Assembly: GCA_049999725.1 (NCBI GenBank)
Contig: JBNGIS010011667.1
Location: 21,992-54,062 of the forward strand
Source of the DNA: Haplomitrium mnioides
Taxonomy: Eukaryota > Marchantiophyta > Haplomitriopsida > Calobryales
Length of the DNA stretch: 32,071 nt
Direction of reading: 5' to 3'
Shown here in pieces: positions 9,655 to 18,624 of this stretch. The notes under the pieces were generated by a model that was given only the letters and a program-made list of their open reading frames with translations, did not search any database and was not told where the DNA came from. The number at the start of each line of letters is the position of its first letter. Within the stretch, counting starts at the first letter, position 1. A program made the position numbers and the translations under genes.

Positions 9655-9800
9655 TGTTATAGAACATAGTGATACTCCTATATATAGAATGGATGTGTAG
9701 ATAAGAGGGACATTCGATCCCTCATCATTCCATTGATGATTATACGAAGGATCGTTGGGCGTAGCATTCTCTCTCTCTGTGTGACTCTCACTCTACAACA
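9655..9800 (+). repeat. Copia 3' LTR
   Basis: Identical in length to the 5' LTR with 144 of 146 positions matching (GTAGC here against GCAAC). It starts TGTTATAG and ends CTACAACA, and is followed by the GCTAA duplication. Confidence 0.95.
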
Positions 9801-9805
9801 GCTAA
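9801..9805 (+). repeat. Target-site duplication GCTAA, right
   Basis: Exact match to 3210-3214, confirming a single integration event into the older locus. Confidence 0.93.
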
Positions 9806-10102
9806 AGTTTATTTTTAATCTTTTTATAAATTTTCACTTCTACTAATCCAAGCATTTGTTTAAGATGATTTGAATATTTTTGGCACATGAGGTTGTCTTA
9901 CAAAGTTTCAAACATTGACATATGTTTTAGTGAACTACTTTAATGTCTTTCGTGCTTTATGATAATGCAATCAAATATAATCGCTAATTGTTTCTTCATC
10001 ATGACCAAGAAATGAAAGAAAAAACAAAACTTGCAAACCATCAACATTGGCATTCGCCACCAAAAAACATTGATAAAGATTGTTTAGTAGGTGTGTGTTG
10101 TT
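9806..10102 (+). other. Degenerate link into the pseudogene
   Basis: AT-rich sequence continuing the pre-insertion locus. A patch at about 9988-10060 reads HHDQEMKEKTKLANHQHW and could be decayed coding sequence of the DUF7869-like gene. No firm boundary is visible. Confidence 0.35.
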
Positions 10103-10965
10103 GGTGTCTTAATATTCAATCATGCTTTTTCTTTGAAGGTCTTCTTAACCTATGGAAACTTGAGAAGTGATTCTAATTTGACAATTGTGTGCTCAATAAA
10201 ATATTCTATGACATTGAAGGGATGTTGCCTCCAGCTTTGTATCTTCAGTTAGACAACACGACATGAGAGAATAAGAATTCCATCTTACTTGGATATCTTA
10301 GTCTCCTTATTGCCAAGATGGTTTTTCAAAAAATCAAGGTAAGACTTCTCATGGTTGGCCATACTCATGATCAAATCGATCAAATGTTCAACTGATTATC
10401 GAAACGTTTGAAATGTGTCAAAGCTTTCATGATTACAAGTCTTATTGAGGCGCTACAATTATTGTATAATCCTTAATCTTAGGTAATTATTTTGATGGAA
10501 ACTTGGGATTTTAAAATGTTTCTGCAACAATGTCCCTCTCTGGTTCAAATGGTACATGATATTACCTTTAATCAACAATTCAAGTTCTAGTTGAATGATT
10601 CCAATGCAAAGATTTGGAGCAATTAGTTTTCAATAGATGAATTTCGACTACATCAAGATGGTATTTTTCAACTCAAGCACCTACCTGAAGTAGACAGAGA
10701 AATTTTAAGCTCAATGTTGATTCCTCTCAAGTCATATTTTGAAATCAAACAATCTCAAAAGGAAGAAAAAGAAGTTGATGTTGAGAAAGTGGTCTTTGCA
10801 ATAAGAGACAACATAGATGAGAACAACTACAAGTTCTTTACAGATTCTGATATTCAATGGTGGAATGACTTTTTTCTTGCCCAACAAGAGATTGCGGCCT
10901 ACATTCTTGAAAAAAAAGAACAAAAACTCGAAGCAAAATTCACCTTTCCACCTTCACAATTGTGA
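10103..10965 (+). pseudogene. Decayed DUF7869-like gene, RNase H-like core
   Basis: The frame at 10103-10185 reads GVLIFNHAFSLKVFL and then RSDSNLTI. After a one-step frame change it continues IEGMLPPALYLQLDNTT, stop, ENKNSILLGYLSLL, then VGHTHDQIDQMF, stop, LSKRLKCVKAFM. Both internal TGA codons (10264-10266, 10393-10395) fit loss of CGA by C-to-T. More stops follow before the open tail at 10714-10965. The LQLDN...ENKN and GHTH--ID-MF blocks are the family hallmark as I remember it; the conserved acidic and His residues suggest an RNase H/transposase-like fold, which is inference. It lies in the same orientation as 1799-2539, separated by the copia insertion. Confidence 0.6.
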
Positions 10966-11049
10966 GAGCACAGTTGTTGACAAAAGGTCAAAAAAGCTTG
11001 AATGAGTTCTTTTCGGCGTGGTGGAGTAAGAAGGAAATGAAAAAGTTTC

Positions 11050-14000
11050 AATTTTGTGTATAATAATTGTAAAAGTGTGTATATAGCTATATATAGTTGG
11101 CTAAGGAGAGAAGGCCTGATTTATAAAGAAGTTGGTTTATTTTTAAGAAAAAAATTGATAAAACTAATCTACTTATTGAGGGCCAGCCAACTCCTAGCTA
11201 CTTCTATCTAGAGTGTTGGTGGACAGCTTGCCCAAGAGCCAATTATATTTTGTTGAAGGACAACTGCTCTATGCCTTGAACTAGGTCTGTCCATAGGTAG
11301 GAATATGTGGTGGCCTTATACCCATAGGGGGATGCCTCTCGAAAGAAGAAGAGAGACAGATGCTTATATACGTGTGCAGGTTCACGGAAGAAGACTAATG
11401 GGATATTGGAAGGAACATGAGAAGGCGACTTATTACGAAGCATTTGTGAGGGAGAGCACCTTTTTTTCAAATCAAGGTTGATAATCCGCATTGATGAAGA
11501 TTTGCAAAGTGCTATGCTTTACAAACTCGAAGAGACCGTAGCATTTCACCACGGATCAAGGAAAAGGCCAGACAGGAAAAGTGGATGTAATGCTCGCTTT
11601 GTTGGATTGAATTTGTTTGTTGTTCGGAAACAACATTTTACTGGCTCATCTGGTGGTGGGATGAAGTTCAAGGAATATGCGCAAGGTGGAGACACATCGT
11701 GGTTTTAATGTAATGAGGAGCTGTGACGAAATTAAGTGAATATTGTAAAGGAGCGAAGAAGCCATAATGCAATGAAGAAATATGTTGCGCTGCAGACTTT
11801 GGATGTGGAAAAGAACGCCCATGCGAAGATCTGTGAGTGAAAGTGCCAAGTGAAGATCCCTTGTAGAAAATCAAGATGTGAAAAATCGAGAATTCGAAGG
11901 AAAAATGCCTAGTTGAAGTGAGATGTGAAAGAAAAGAAGGTTTTGTAGAAATCGATCAGCGACGATGAGGCCCTGCTTCGGTTTGCCCATCTGAGAGGTC
12001 TGAGAAGAGTTCATATGTGTGAAGATCCCCTGTGAAGCCCCAGCAAAGAACAATCGATCTACGAAATCAGAAGGCCACCTACGTTGAGGGACCCAGCTGT
12101 GATGAAGACCTGCGTCGAACTAATTGAAGAATTTGTTGCTAAATCAAAGGATGAAGATCTCTGCGAGGAAGAGATCGGATGCTGTGAGACAATCCGCATC
12201 GAAGCTCTGTGAAGAATTCCGATGAAGAAGAAACCATGCGTGAGAGCCGTGTGCAAAAAGGCTGAGGATGGAAGCAAATTGTGCAGAAATGAAATCGACC
12301 AACGACGAAGGACTCTGTGCGGATCTGTTTGAAAACGAAGGAGGCGTTAATTTACAAGGCCTATACATAGTTCCTATAGCGAACTATTGGGGAAGCTAGT
12401 ATAAAGAGATATCATGAATAGCTCTTATAAGGAGGCATTTGAGGACTTAATGAGAAGAGGAACTACGCAGAGTTCCTATATCAAGCTTCTGAGCTGATCC
12501 AAGGGAGAGAGCGGCAATATTTTCTGAAAAACAGATCGTAAGCAAATTGTCTGAAGTGTTCGAAGTGGGGTGTTTGAAGTACCTGAATAACGGATTGGAA
12601 GCGCGGGTGTCAGAGGTCCGATAGTCCGAAGCACGGATCACAAATGAAGTCCGAATAGCGGATCGTACGGGAGATCCAATGTGTTTGAAGAGCAGATCGA
12701 GAAAATGCCTCAAACTGGGAGAAAATTTGATGATAATGAATGATTGGCAAAAGGATGAGTTATCGACTTTGTGTGTTGATTGATGATTGCTGTTGAAGAA
12801 TAGGCACAATTTCAGAAGTGAAGAAAGATGAGCAAAGCAACGATTTGTCATGAATTCGGTGCTGGTTGGGGAAGTCAAATCGAAAGTTCAAAAGTTCTAA
12901 CAGACGATTTGTGAAATTTGAAAGTTTGAAAATTAAAAAGTGGAAAAGGAAGAGTTAGTGAAAAGTTTCAAAATTAGTATAAGAACATTTGTTAATGTTT
13001 AGTTCTAATAGCAAGATAAGTTAGTGTAGGTTAGTTATTTAGTTTAAGAACGTGATGTGAGTTGTTAGTTCTTATTGAAAGGTTAGCAAGGAAGAGTTAG
13101 CTTAGAAGGAACATTAGGAAGTAAGTTAGCCTTTTTAGAAGTTTGTGAATTACTATGGTAGTTATTGTGAGTTAGAGCAGGGTAGGGGTATAAGTCTGGA
13201 GGTGAGTTCCTATCATGCTGGTTATCTCATTGTACATTTGGTGTTTCAAGTAATCAAGTTCAAGAGATTATTGTCCATGAGGTCCCCTACTCATAGAAAT
13301 TGCATATTCAAAAAGGAGCAGCATGTGTGAGGAACAATGAATTGAAGTCAGATTCTAGTGGTAAATGTTCTGCAAGCTTTCAATTTAAGAAATCAAACAA
13401 ATTGCATTAGAGAAGGGCATGTCAGGGGGGTACCTGAGTGTATTCTGCTAGTGGATCTGGGTTTTGAATTCCTGATTGTAATTTGTGGGAGATTTTGTGG
13501 CAATCAAGTCTGCTTTGGGTTCTATTCTATTCTATATTTGTGTATGTGTTAGATTGTTAAATCTTTAAAGAGAGAACCTTATGTGATTCTCCAATTAGTT
13601 GATGCTTGTTGGTGGATTGTAGTAGAGCAAGTATTGCTCAGAATTGTGTGTGCCTATGGAATAGGTGGGCATTTCACAAGCAAACAGAGTAGTTGGTGGT
13701 TGGAGGAGTAGCAGCTGAATGTGAGATCAAGAGGATCATTCCATAGCTGAGTTCTCAACATCAAGCTCTAGGGTATATTAGGTTGGAGTGGCTTGAGTAT
13801 CCAGCTTGAGGGAAGTGAAGTGGGGTAATGAAGGTAGGCACTGGAGTGTTGGTTTGAGAGTTCCAAGAAAGTTGGAGAAGTGGTTGCTTGGGAACATTTA
13901 TGAAACAACTCTAGTTTAAAATTTGCATGTACATCAGTTTTCTTATCCTAGGAATATCAATCATGCAATTTGTGTGATTCTTGGCTATTGTTCTAGTATG

Positions 14001-14230
14001 CTAATCTGTTAGAAGTACTTGTTTGTGCTTTTTGTGTAGAGAGGGTTGTTAGACAAAGAGAAGGAGAGCGGTCCATCTCTGAACTGACAAAGTGTAGTTT
14101 CAGAACTCTATAAAGAATTTGGAAAGTCGGTAAAAGCAAATTAAGAGAAAATTTCTATATAGATCTTGTGTGGTTGGATCTCTGTTTGCACTATTTAGGG
14201 ATGGAATGCCCACCACTATGCTATGACAAC
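11050..14230. mobile_element. Non-coding LTR-type insertion, ends uncertain
   Basis: About 3.1 kb separates the DUF7869-like fragments at 10965 and 14422 and carries no recognisable coding. It opens with a module (11277-11358) matching 24729-24820, then an A/G-rich stretch to about 12900, then a region with TAAGAAC words (12979, 13042) and TTAGTT repeats. The order and base composition resemble a reversed version of the elements at 18625-22308 and 29469-31824. No clear terminal TG/CA pair with duplication was found, so both ends are estimates. Open frames at 11478-11708, 12144-12368 and 12447-12878 have no domain signal. An LTR fragment or large non-autonomous retroelement is most likely. Confidence 0.45.
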
Positions 14231-14421
14231 AACCAATAAGTACTAGTGATAATTCTCAAAATATTTGTTTAGGTTCTTAGCTTGATGCTCAACAAAAAAA
14301 AGAAAATACTCCAATATAGCAATTACTTTCTACGCATCGAGCCATCTTTGAGGGAGCACCTAGGCTGCAAGAAGGGACTATTTTGCACAACATCTGATAA
14401 ATGCACAAATTTGGCAATCTA

Positions 14422-14886
14422 CATGAGGTGAAAGCTAGAATGTTTATTTGTGTTGTTGCATCTCTAGATCCAAAAGGTAGACCGTTTTGGGTTGCCAAAG
14501 TCCTCTAAGTTTTGTCATTTGATGAGGAAGAACCTCCAAACTCAAAACAAGTACGTGTTTAATGGTTTTCTTGTGAGGCTAAGGATGCATTTTATGAACA
14601 ATACTTCTATAAAAAATAGCAATAAAAAAAATGCAAATCCAAGTTACATATTGATGTACTTGATGTAACACAAATCATGATTCTGTCTTTTTATTTACTT
14701 CTCACACAAAAAAACCAATTGAGGAAAACGACTCTAACTACTATAAAATCATATTTATTTGGGTACAAAAGACAAAAAGCAATCAATCTTGATATTTTTG
14801 AAAGAGATTCAATCACTGTCATTAACATTGAGACAAATCAAGTAAATCTTGATGAATCTTTTGAAGTTGAATCAGAAGAAGTCTAG
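14422..14886 (+). pseudogene. Decayed DUF7869-like gene, C-terminal part
   Basis: One frame reads VKARMFICVVASLDPKG, then RPFWVAKVL, stop, VLSFDEEEPPNSKQVRV, stop, WFSCEAKDAFYEQYF, more stops, then LHIDVLDVTQIMILSF and a final open stretch to TAG at 14884-14886 (QLRKTTLTTIKSYLF, acidic tail). The PFWVAKVL...W-ACEAKDAF pattern looks like a small beta-barrel reader-type domain and matches my memory of the C-terminus of DUF7869-type plant proteins. It is plus-strand and in order after the fragment at 10103-10965. In-frame stops mark it as a pseudogene. It could also belong to an unrelated gene, but the order and orientation favour one locus. Confidence 0.5.
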
Positions 14887-15305
14887 ACGAATGACTAAGT
14901 TATTCAAGAATTTTAGTGTTTATTGTATATTTTCAATAATATTGTAGTTGAATATTATTGTTTTATAAAGTATGTAAGAATGTATTGAAGGAATTTGTTG
15001 AATTTATTTGCCATCTTGAACTTTTTAGTGTAAATCATTTCAAGTTGAATGTTATTATAAGTATGTTTTTTCCTTCTTTACTGCTTACTCGAAGAGTTTA
15101 AGGTTTTTGTATTGCTAAAGCATCTACCCAAATTGACTACCTATCTTTAGCTTGTAAGAACTTTGATGTAAAATTGAAAACATCTAGCATGCTTTGACTC
15201 ACATGTAGAGCTCTTACGCATTTTACTTTTAGATTCCAAATAAGAAAACAGAATCTTTAGCGTGCCTAGAGTTTGTTGCAAAATCTTTAGCGTGCTAAGA
15301 GTTTA
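14887..15305. other. Non-coding 3' flank of the pseudogene
   Basis: AT-rich, no gene seen. The motif AATCTTTAGCGTGC occurs twice at about 15250-15295, just before the right direct repeat. Confidence 0.4.
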
Positions 15306-15342
15306 TTTTAAGTAGCATGTTCATGGTTCAAAGTACCGGTTG
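15306..15342 (+). repeat. Direct repeat, right copy
   Basis: Partner of 8-44 in the same orientation, about 33 of 37 positions matching. It lies immediately before tandem array A, so it marks the right limit of the pseudogene-bearing segment. Confidence 0.5.
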
Positions 15343-15350
15343 CTAGGTAC

Positions 15351-16725
15351 CTTCTTGTATAATTGAACAACTAACACATAAACATTGTTGCTAAGTGTTG
15401 AGAGATAAAAATAACATTGCTTTGTTCTTTCATGGTAATTAGATATAGCATGTTCTTGTATAATTGAATGATTAATACTCAATTATTGTTGCTAAGTGTG
15501 GAGAGATAAAGATAACATTGCTTTGTTCTTTCATGGTAATGAGATAGTGTATGTTCTTATACAGTTGAATGATTAACATTGAATGATTGTTGGCTAGTGC
15601 GGAGAGATCTAGATAGCGTTACTTTGTTCTTTCATGGTAATGAGATATAGTATGTTATTGTATAATTCAACAATTGAATGATTGTTGGTTAGTGTGGAGA
15701 GATCTAGATAGCATTACTTTGTTATTTCATGGTAATGAGATATAGTATGTTATTGTATAATTGAATGATTAACACAAAATAATTGTTGTTTAGTGTGGAG
15801 AGATAAAGATAGTATTACTTTTTTTTTGGGTAGTAAGATATAGTATGTTCTTGTATAAATTAACGATTAACACTAAATAGTTGTTGCTAGGTGGTGCGAA
15901 ATATAGATAGCATTACTTTCCTTTTTCATGGTAATGAATTAAAGTATGATCTTGTATAATTGAACGACTAATACTCAATCATTGTTGGTAAGTGTAGAGA
16001 CATATAGATAGACTTACTTTGTTCTTTCATGGTAATAAGATATTGTAAGTTCTTGTATAATTAAATAATTAGTACAAAATCATTGTTGCCAAGTGTGGAA
16101 AAATATAGATAGGATCACTTTGCTTTTTTATGGTAGTGAGATATAGTATGATCTTGTATAGGTAACTGATTCACAATGAAACATTTGCTGCTAGGTAAGC
16201 AAAGATAAAGATGGCATTACTTTGTTCTTCAATGGTAGTGAGATATAGTGTGCTCTTGTATAATTGAACAATTAACAATGAATCATTCTTGCTAAGTGTA
16301 GAGAAATATAGATAATATTACTTGGTTCTTAAAAGGTAATGAGATATAGTATGTTCTTGTATAATTCAACGATTAACACTAAATCATTATTGCTAGGTGT
16401 GGAGAGACATAGATAGACTTACTTTGTTCTTTCATAGTAATAAGATATAGTGTGCTCTTGTATAATTGAACAATTCACACTAAATCATTGTTGCTAAGCG
16501 TAGATAGTTATAGATAACCTTACTTTGTTCTTTTATGGTAGTGAGATTTAGAATGTTCTTGTATAGATAACTAATTCAGAGTGAAACATTGGTTGCCAAG
16601 TGAGTAGAGATAAAGAGAGCATTGCTTTGTTCTTTTATGGTAGCAAGATATATTATATTCTTGTATAGTTGAACAATTTACACTAAATCATTGTTGCTAA
16701 GTAAGGAGAGATAGAGTTAACATTA
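15351..16725 (+). repeat. Tandem array A, about 14 units of 101 bp
   Basis: Units beginning TTCTTGTATAATTGAA start at about 15352, 15453, 15554, 15655, 15750, 15849, 15949, 16050, 16151, 16253, 16354, 16455, 16556 and 16657. Spacing is close to 101 bp. Other conserved words are TTGTTGCTAAGTGTGGAGAG and ACTTTGTTCTTTCATGG. Units differ by many substitutions, so the array is not recently homogenised. It is AT-rich with no coding. The right edge is the LTR of the minus-strand copia relic. Confidence 0.93.
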
Positions 16726-16982
16726 TGTTGAAATAGAAGAATCAAACAATCAATTATGCAACATGTACAAGGTATGTAATGGTAAGAAAATCTTTCTCTC
16801 CTCTTCTCTCTTCTCTTACAATCTCAATATATGAATATGTGTCATGATGCTCGTAGGTTACAAAAGTGTATGTGCTAATATCCTAGGATTAGTATTAGCC
16901 ATACACCTAGTTATATGTGCTAATCATAGGTTGAAGCCAAATTATAGATTAGCCTATTTATCTTACTATATATAGTGCTACA
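16726..16982 (-). repeat. 3' LTR of the minus-strand copia relic
   Basis: On the minus strand the 257-bp segment starts TGTAGCACTATATATAG and ends CTTCTATTTCAACA, so it has TG...CA ends. It is directly preceded by a polypurine tract and flanked on the outside by array A. The outer 5 bases are CATTA, a word inside the array unit. No partner LTR was found. Confidence 0.75.
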
Positions 16983-16993
16983 CTCCCCCTTGG
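16983..16993 (-). promoter_or_regulatory. Polypurine tract of the minus-strand relic
   Basis: Minus strand CCAAGGGGGAG abuts the LTR start TGTAGCAC, the expected position of the plus-strand primer. Confidence 0.75.
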
Positions 16994-17279
16994 TTATAAC
17001 ATGGAGAATGTTATAAACACACGTAAGATTAATGTAAAACCTATGATAAAATAACTCCGACACTAGTAAAGAGATCCATATGAAGAATAAAGACATTTCT
17101 TCATTAAAACCCTCTCATACTACTGCAAGGGTTTAATGGATAAATATGTCATAAAGTAACAAGATATAGAAAAGAAATAATAAGGAGGAAGACGGTCATA
17201 AGCCATATATATAAACAAAGAATAATCAAGTGATATCTCAAAATATACCATGAGTAGAATATATAACGAAGATATATCA

Positions 17280-17963
17280 AGGATAAGTATGAAGATGTGG
17301 ACCATATAATGAGATAATAGTCGATGAAGTCATAATGATAACGTTGGTCATAAAGCCAGCTTTTCTTGAGAACAATGTATGCATGGTTTTTTGATAATAG
17401 ATGGCTTTATGCTTGAAGGAATAAATCATGTGACTTTTTGAATGTTTTAAAACATAATCATGCCCAAATATCCTAAGCAATTATCCTATAGTATGGTATG
17501 ATCCATGTTTTGTGCATAATTATGAAATTTTTTTTATTTGTGTTATATAAAAACCAAGAGGGTACGTAAATAATGTTTCTTTTATTACAGATCCTTTAGG
17601 AGTATGCTTTAATAAATGCAACACTTGGTTTTTACAAGTGCAAGTATGAATGTGGAAACCATTATCTCTTATATCTCAGAAACTAATCAGGTTTCTTGTA
17701 GCACTTGGTGCATAAATAGTGGATTTGATATTAAGAATAGTTTCTTGTAGCAATCTTACTATGGATGGTCCTTTGCCTTCTTCAATTTGATTACTACCTA
17801 TAATTGTAGTCAATTTTTGTTGTGAAGGTGCAAGCTTCGTGAAGTAGGACTTGCATTTTAGAATAGTATGAGTACTGCCACTTTCAATTATGCATGTATG
17901 AACATCATCAAGAGGTAGTGTAGAATTTGTACACTGAATCATATTTGTCTCAAGTTTATTCAC
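17280..17963 (-). pseudogene. Copia protease and pre-integrase remnant
   Basis: From 17963 leftwards the minus strand encodes CIIESGSTHTILK and then YAPSATRNLISF, matching the protease of the other copia. The catalytic motif is ESG in place of DSG, so the active-site Asp is replaced by Glu and activity would be doubtful. TGA follows LISF at the same codon as in the other element. Similarity then continues (DIRDNGFHIH, KGSVIKETLF) through stops and frame changes into a degenerate pre-integrase region ending near 17280, after which copia coding disappears. Confidence 0.75.
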
Positions 17964-18002
17964 ATCCTCTTCCTTGTCAATATAGTCGCTTAGGGTATCG
18001 GT

Positions 18003-18624
18003 CTATTCCAAGAAAACACCATGAGTCTCATTTGTAGCATTATGGCTCTTGTCCTTTGCATATAGTCCTACTAGGTGAGCTGGGATTCTGCAAATGTTTT
18101 TGTATGTCCCATAGTCTCACATCTGCTACAAACCACTGGTCTTCTTGAATTACTTGAGGATGTTGACTTCTATTATTATATGAAGATTTGCCTCCTCTTC
18201 TTCCTATTTGGAAGAATCTTTCAGAGTTGCCCCTTTCTCTACTTCTCTCCCTGAATTGTTGATTCCTGCCAGGTATTGGTGCTTTACCCCTTTGAGAGTT
18301 TTGTCTAAAGGAATCAAATCTAACCCTTGTTCTAGACATGCCTCTATTATATGCTGGCTTGGAAAAATGAGCTTCAAGTATTTGGGTTGGAGGTAGGGTA
18401 CTAAGGGGTCTAACTTTAGAAATTTTCATCAATAAGTCTTTATACTTTTCTACTAACAATAGATATGCTATCAATTCATAATATGTAGCAAAATTCATGT
18501 TTCTATACTCGGCACACAGAATTATATTTGATGTATGAAATGTTGAAAGAGTATTTTCAATCTCTTCCTCTTAGAAAACAAGGTGTTCACACAAAGTTAA
18601 TTGGGATCTTATTCTAAATAGCTC
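18003..18624 (-). pseudogene. gag: Copia gag, C-terminal part
   Basis: Beginning next to the inserted element, the minus strand reads ELFRIRSQLTLCEHLVF, stop, EEEIENTLSTFHTSN, then YRNMNFATYYELIAYLLLVE, collinear with the plus-strand copia Gag. An Arg/Ser/Gly-rich stretch follows. The zinc knuckle is present as CSRCETMGHTKT, but a frame change just before its last cysteine separates the final part, ICRIPAHLVGLYAKD. The frame ends at a stop near 18003. It continues from the gag N-terminal piece at 22314-22655 across the nested insertion. Confidence 0.82.
18620..18624 (+). repeat. Target-site duplication AGCTC, left
   Basis: AGCTC is repeated exactly at 22309-22313. On the minus strand it is the GAGCT of the gag codons Glu-Leu, which are duplicated at the break (NIEL / ELFRI). 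Confidence 0.88.

Larger units (their letters stand above)
3215..9800 (+). mobile_element. Ty1/copia LTR retrotransposon, complete ends, defective coding
   Basis: A 6586-bp element is bounded by two 146-bp LTRs (TG...CA) and a GCTAA duplication. In order it carries LTR, primer-binding site, a 2.1-kb leader with a minisatellite, gag, protease, integrase, an RNase H remnant, polypurine tract and LTR. The protease-integrase-RNase H order defines copia. Wording in the integrase C-terminus (MGPQRQKGIYIGYESPS) and a GRP-type basic spacer resemble a common plant copia clade; I do not assign a lineage firmly. Stops lie at 5824, 6547, 6844 and 7995, frame changes near 7400 and 8480, and the reverse transcriptase core is absent. 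The LTRs differ at 2 of 146 positions, so the insertion is fairly recent. It interrupts the DUF7869-like pseudogene. Confidence 0.95.

Noticed and set aside
12447-12878. 143-codon minus-strand frame
   Set aside because: It is the complement of an A/G-rich repeat stretch, is Ser-rich by composition, and shows no domain.
15351-16725. CRISPR-like reading of the regular repeats
   Set aside because: The whole 101-bp unit is repeated with diffuse substitutions; there are no short identical repeats separated by unique spacers, and the context is a plant genome.
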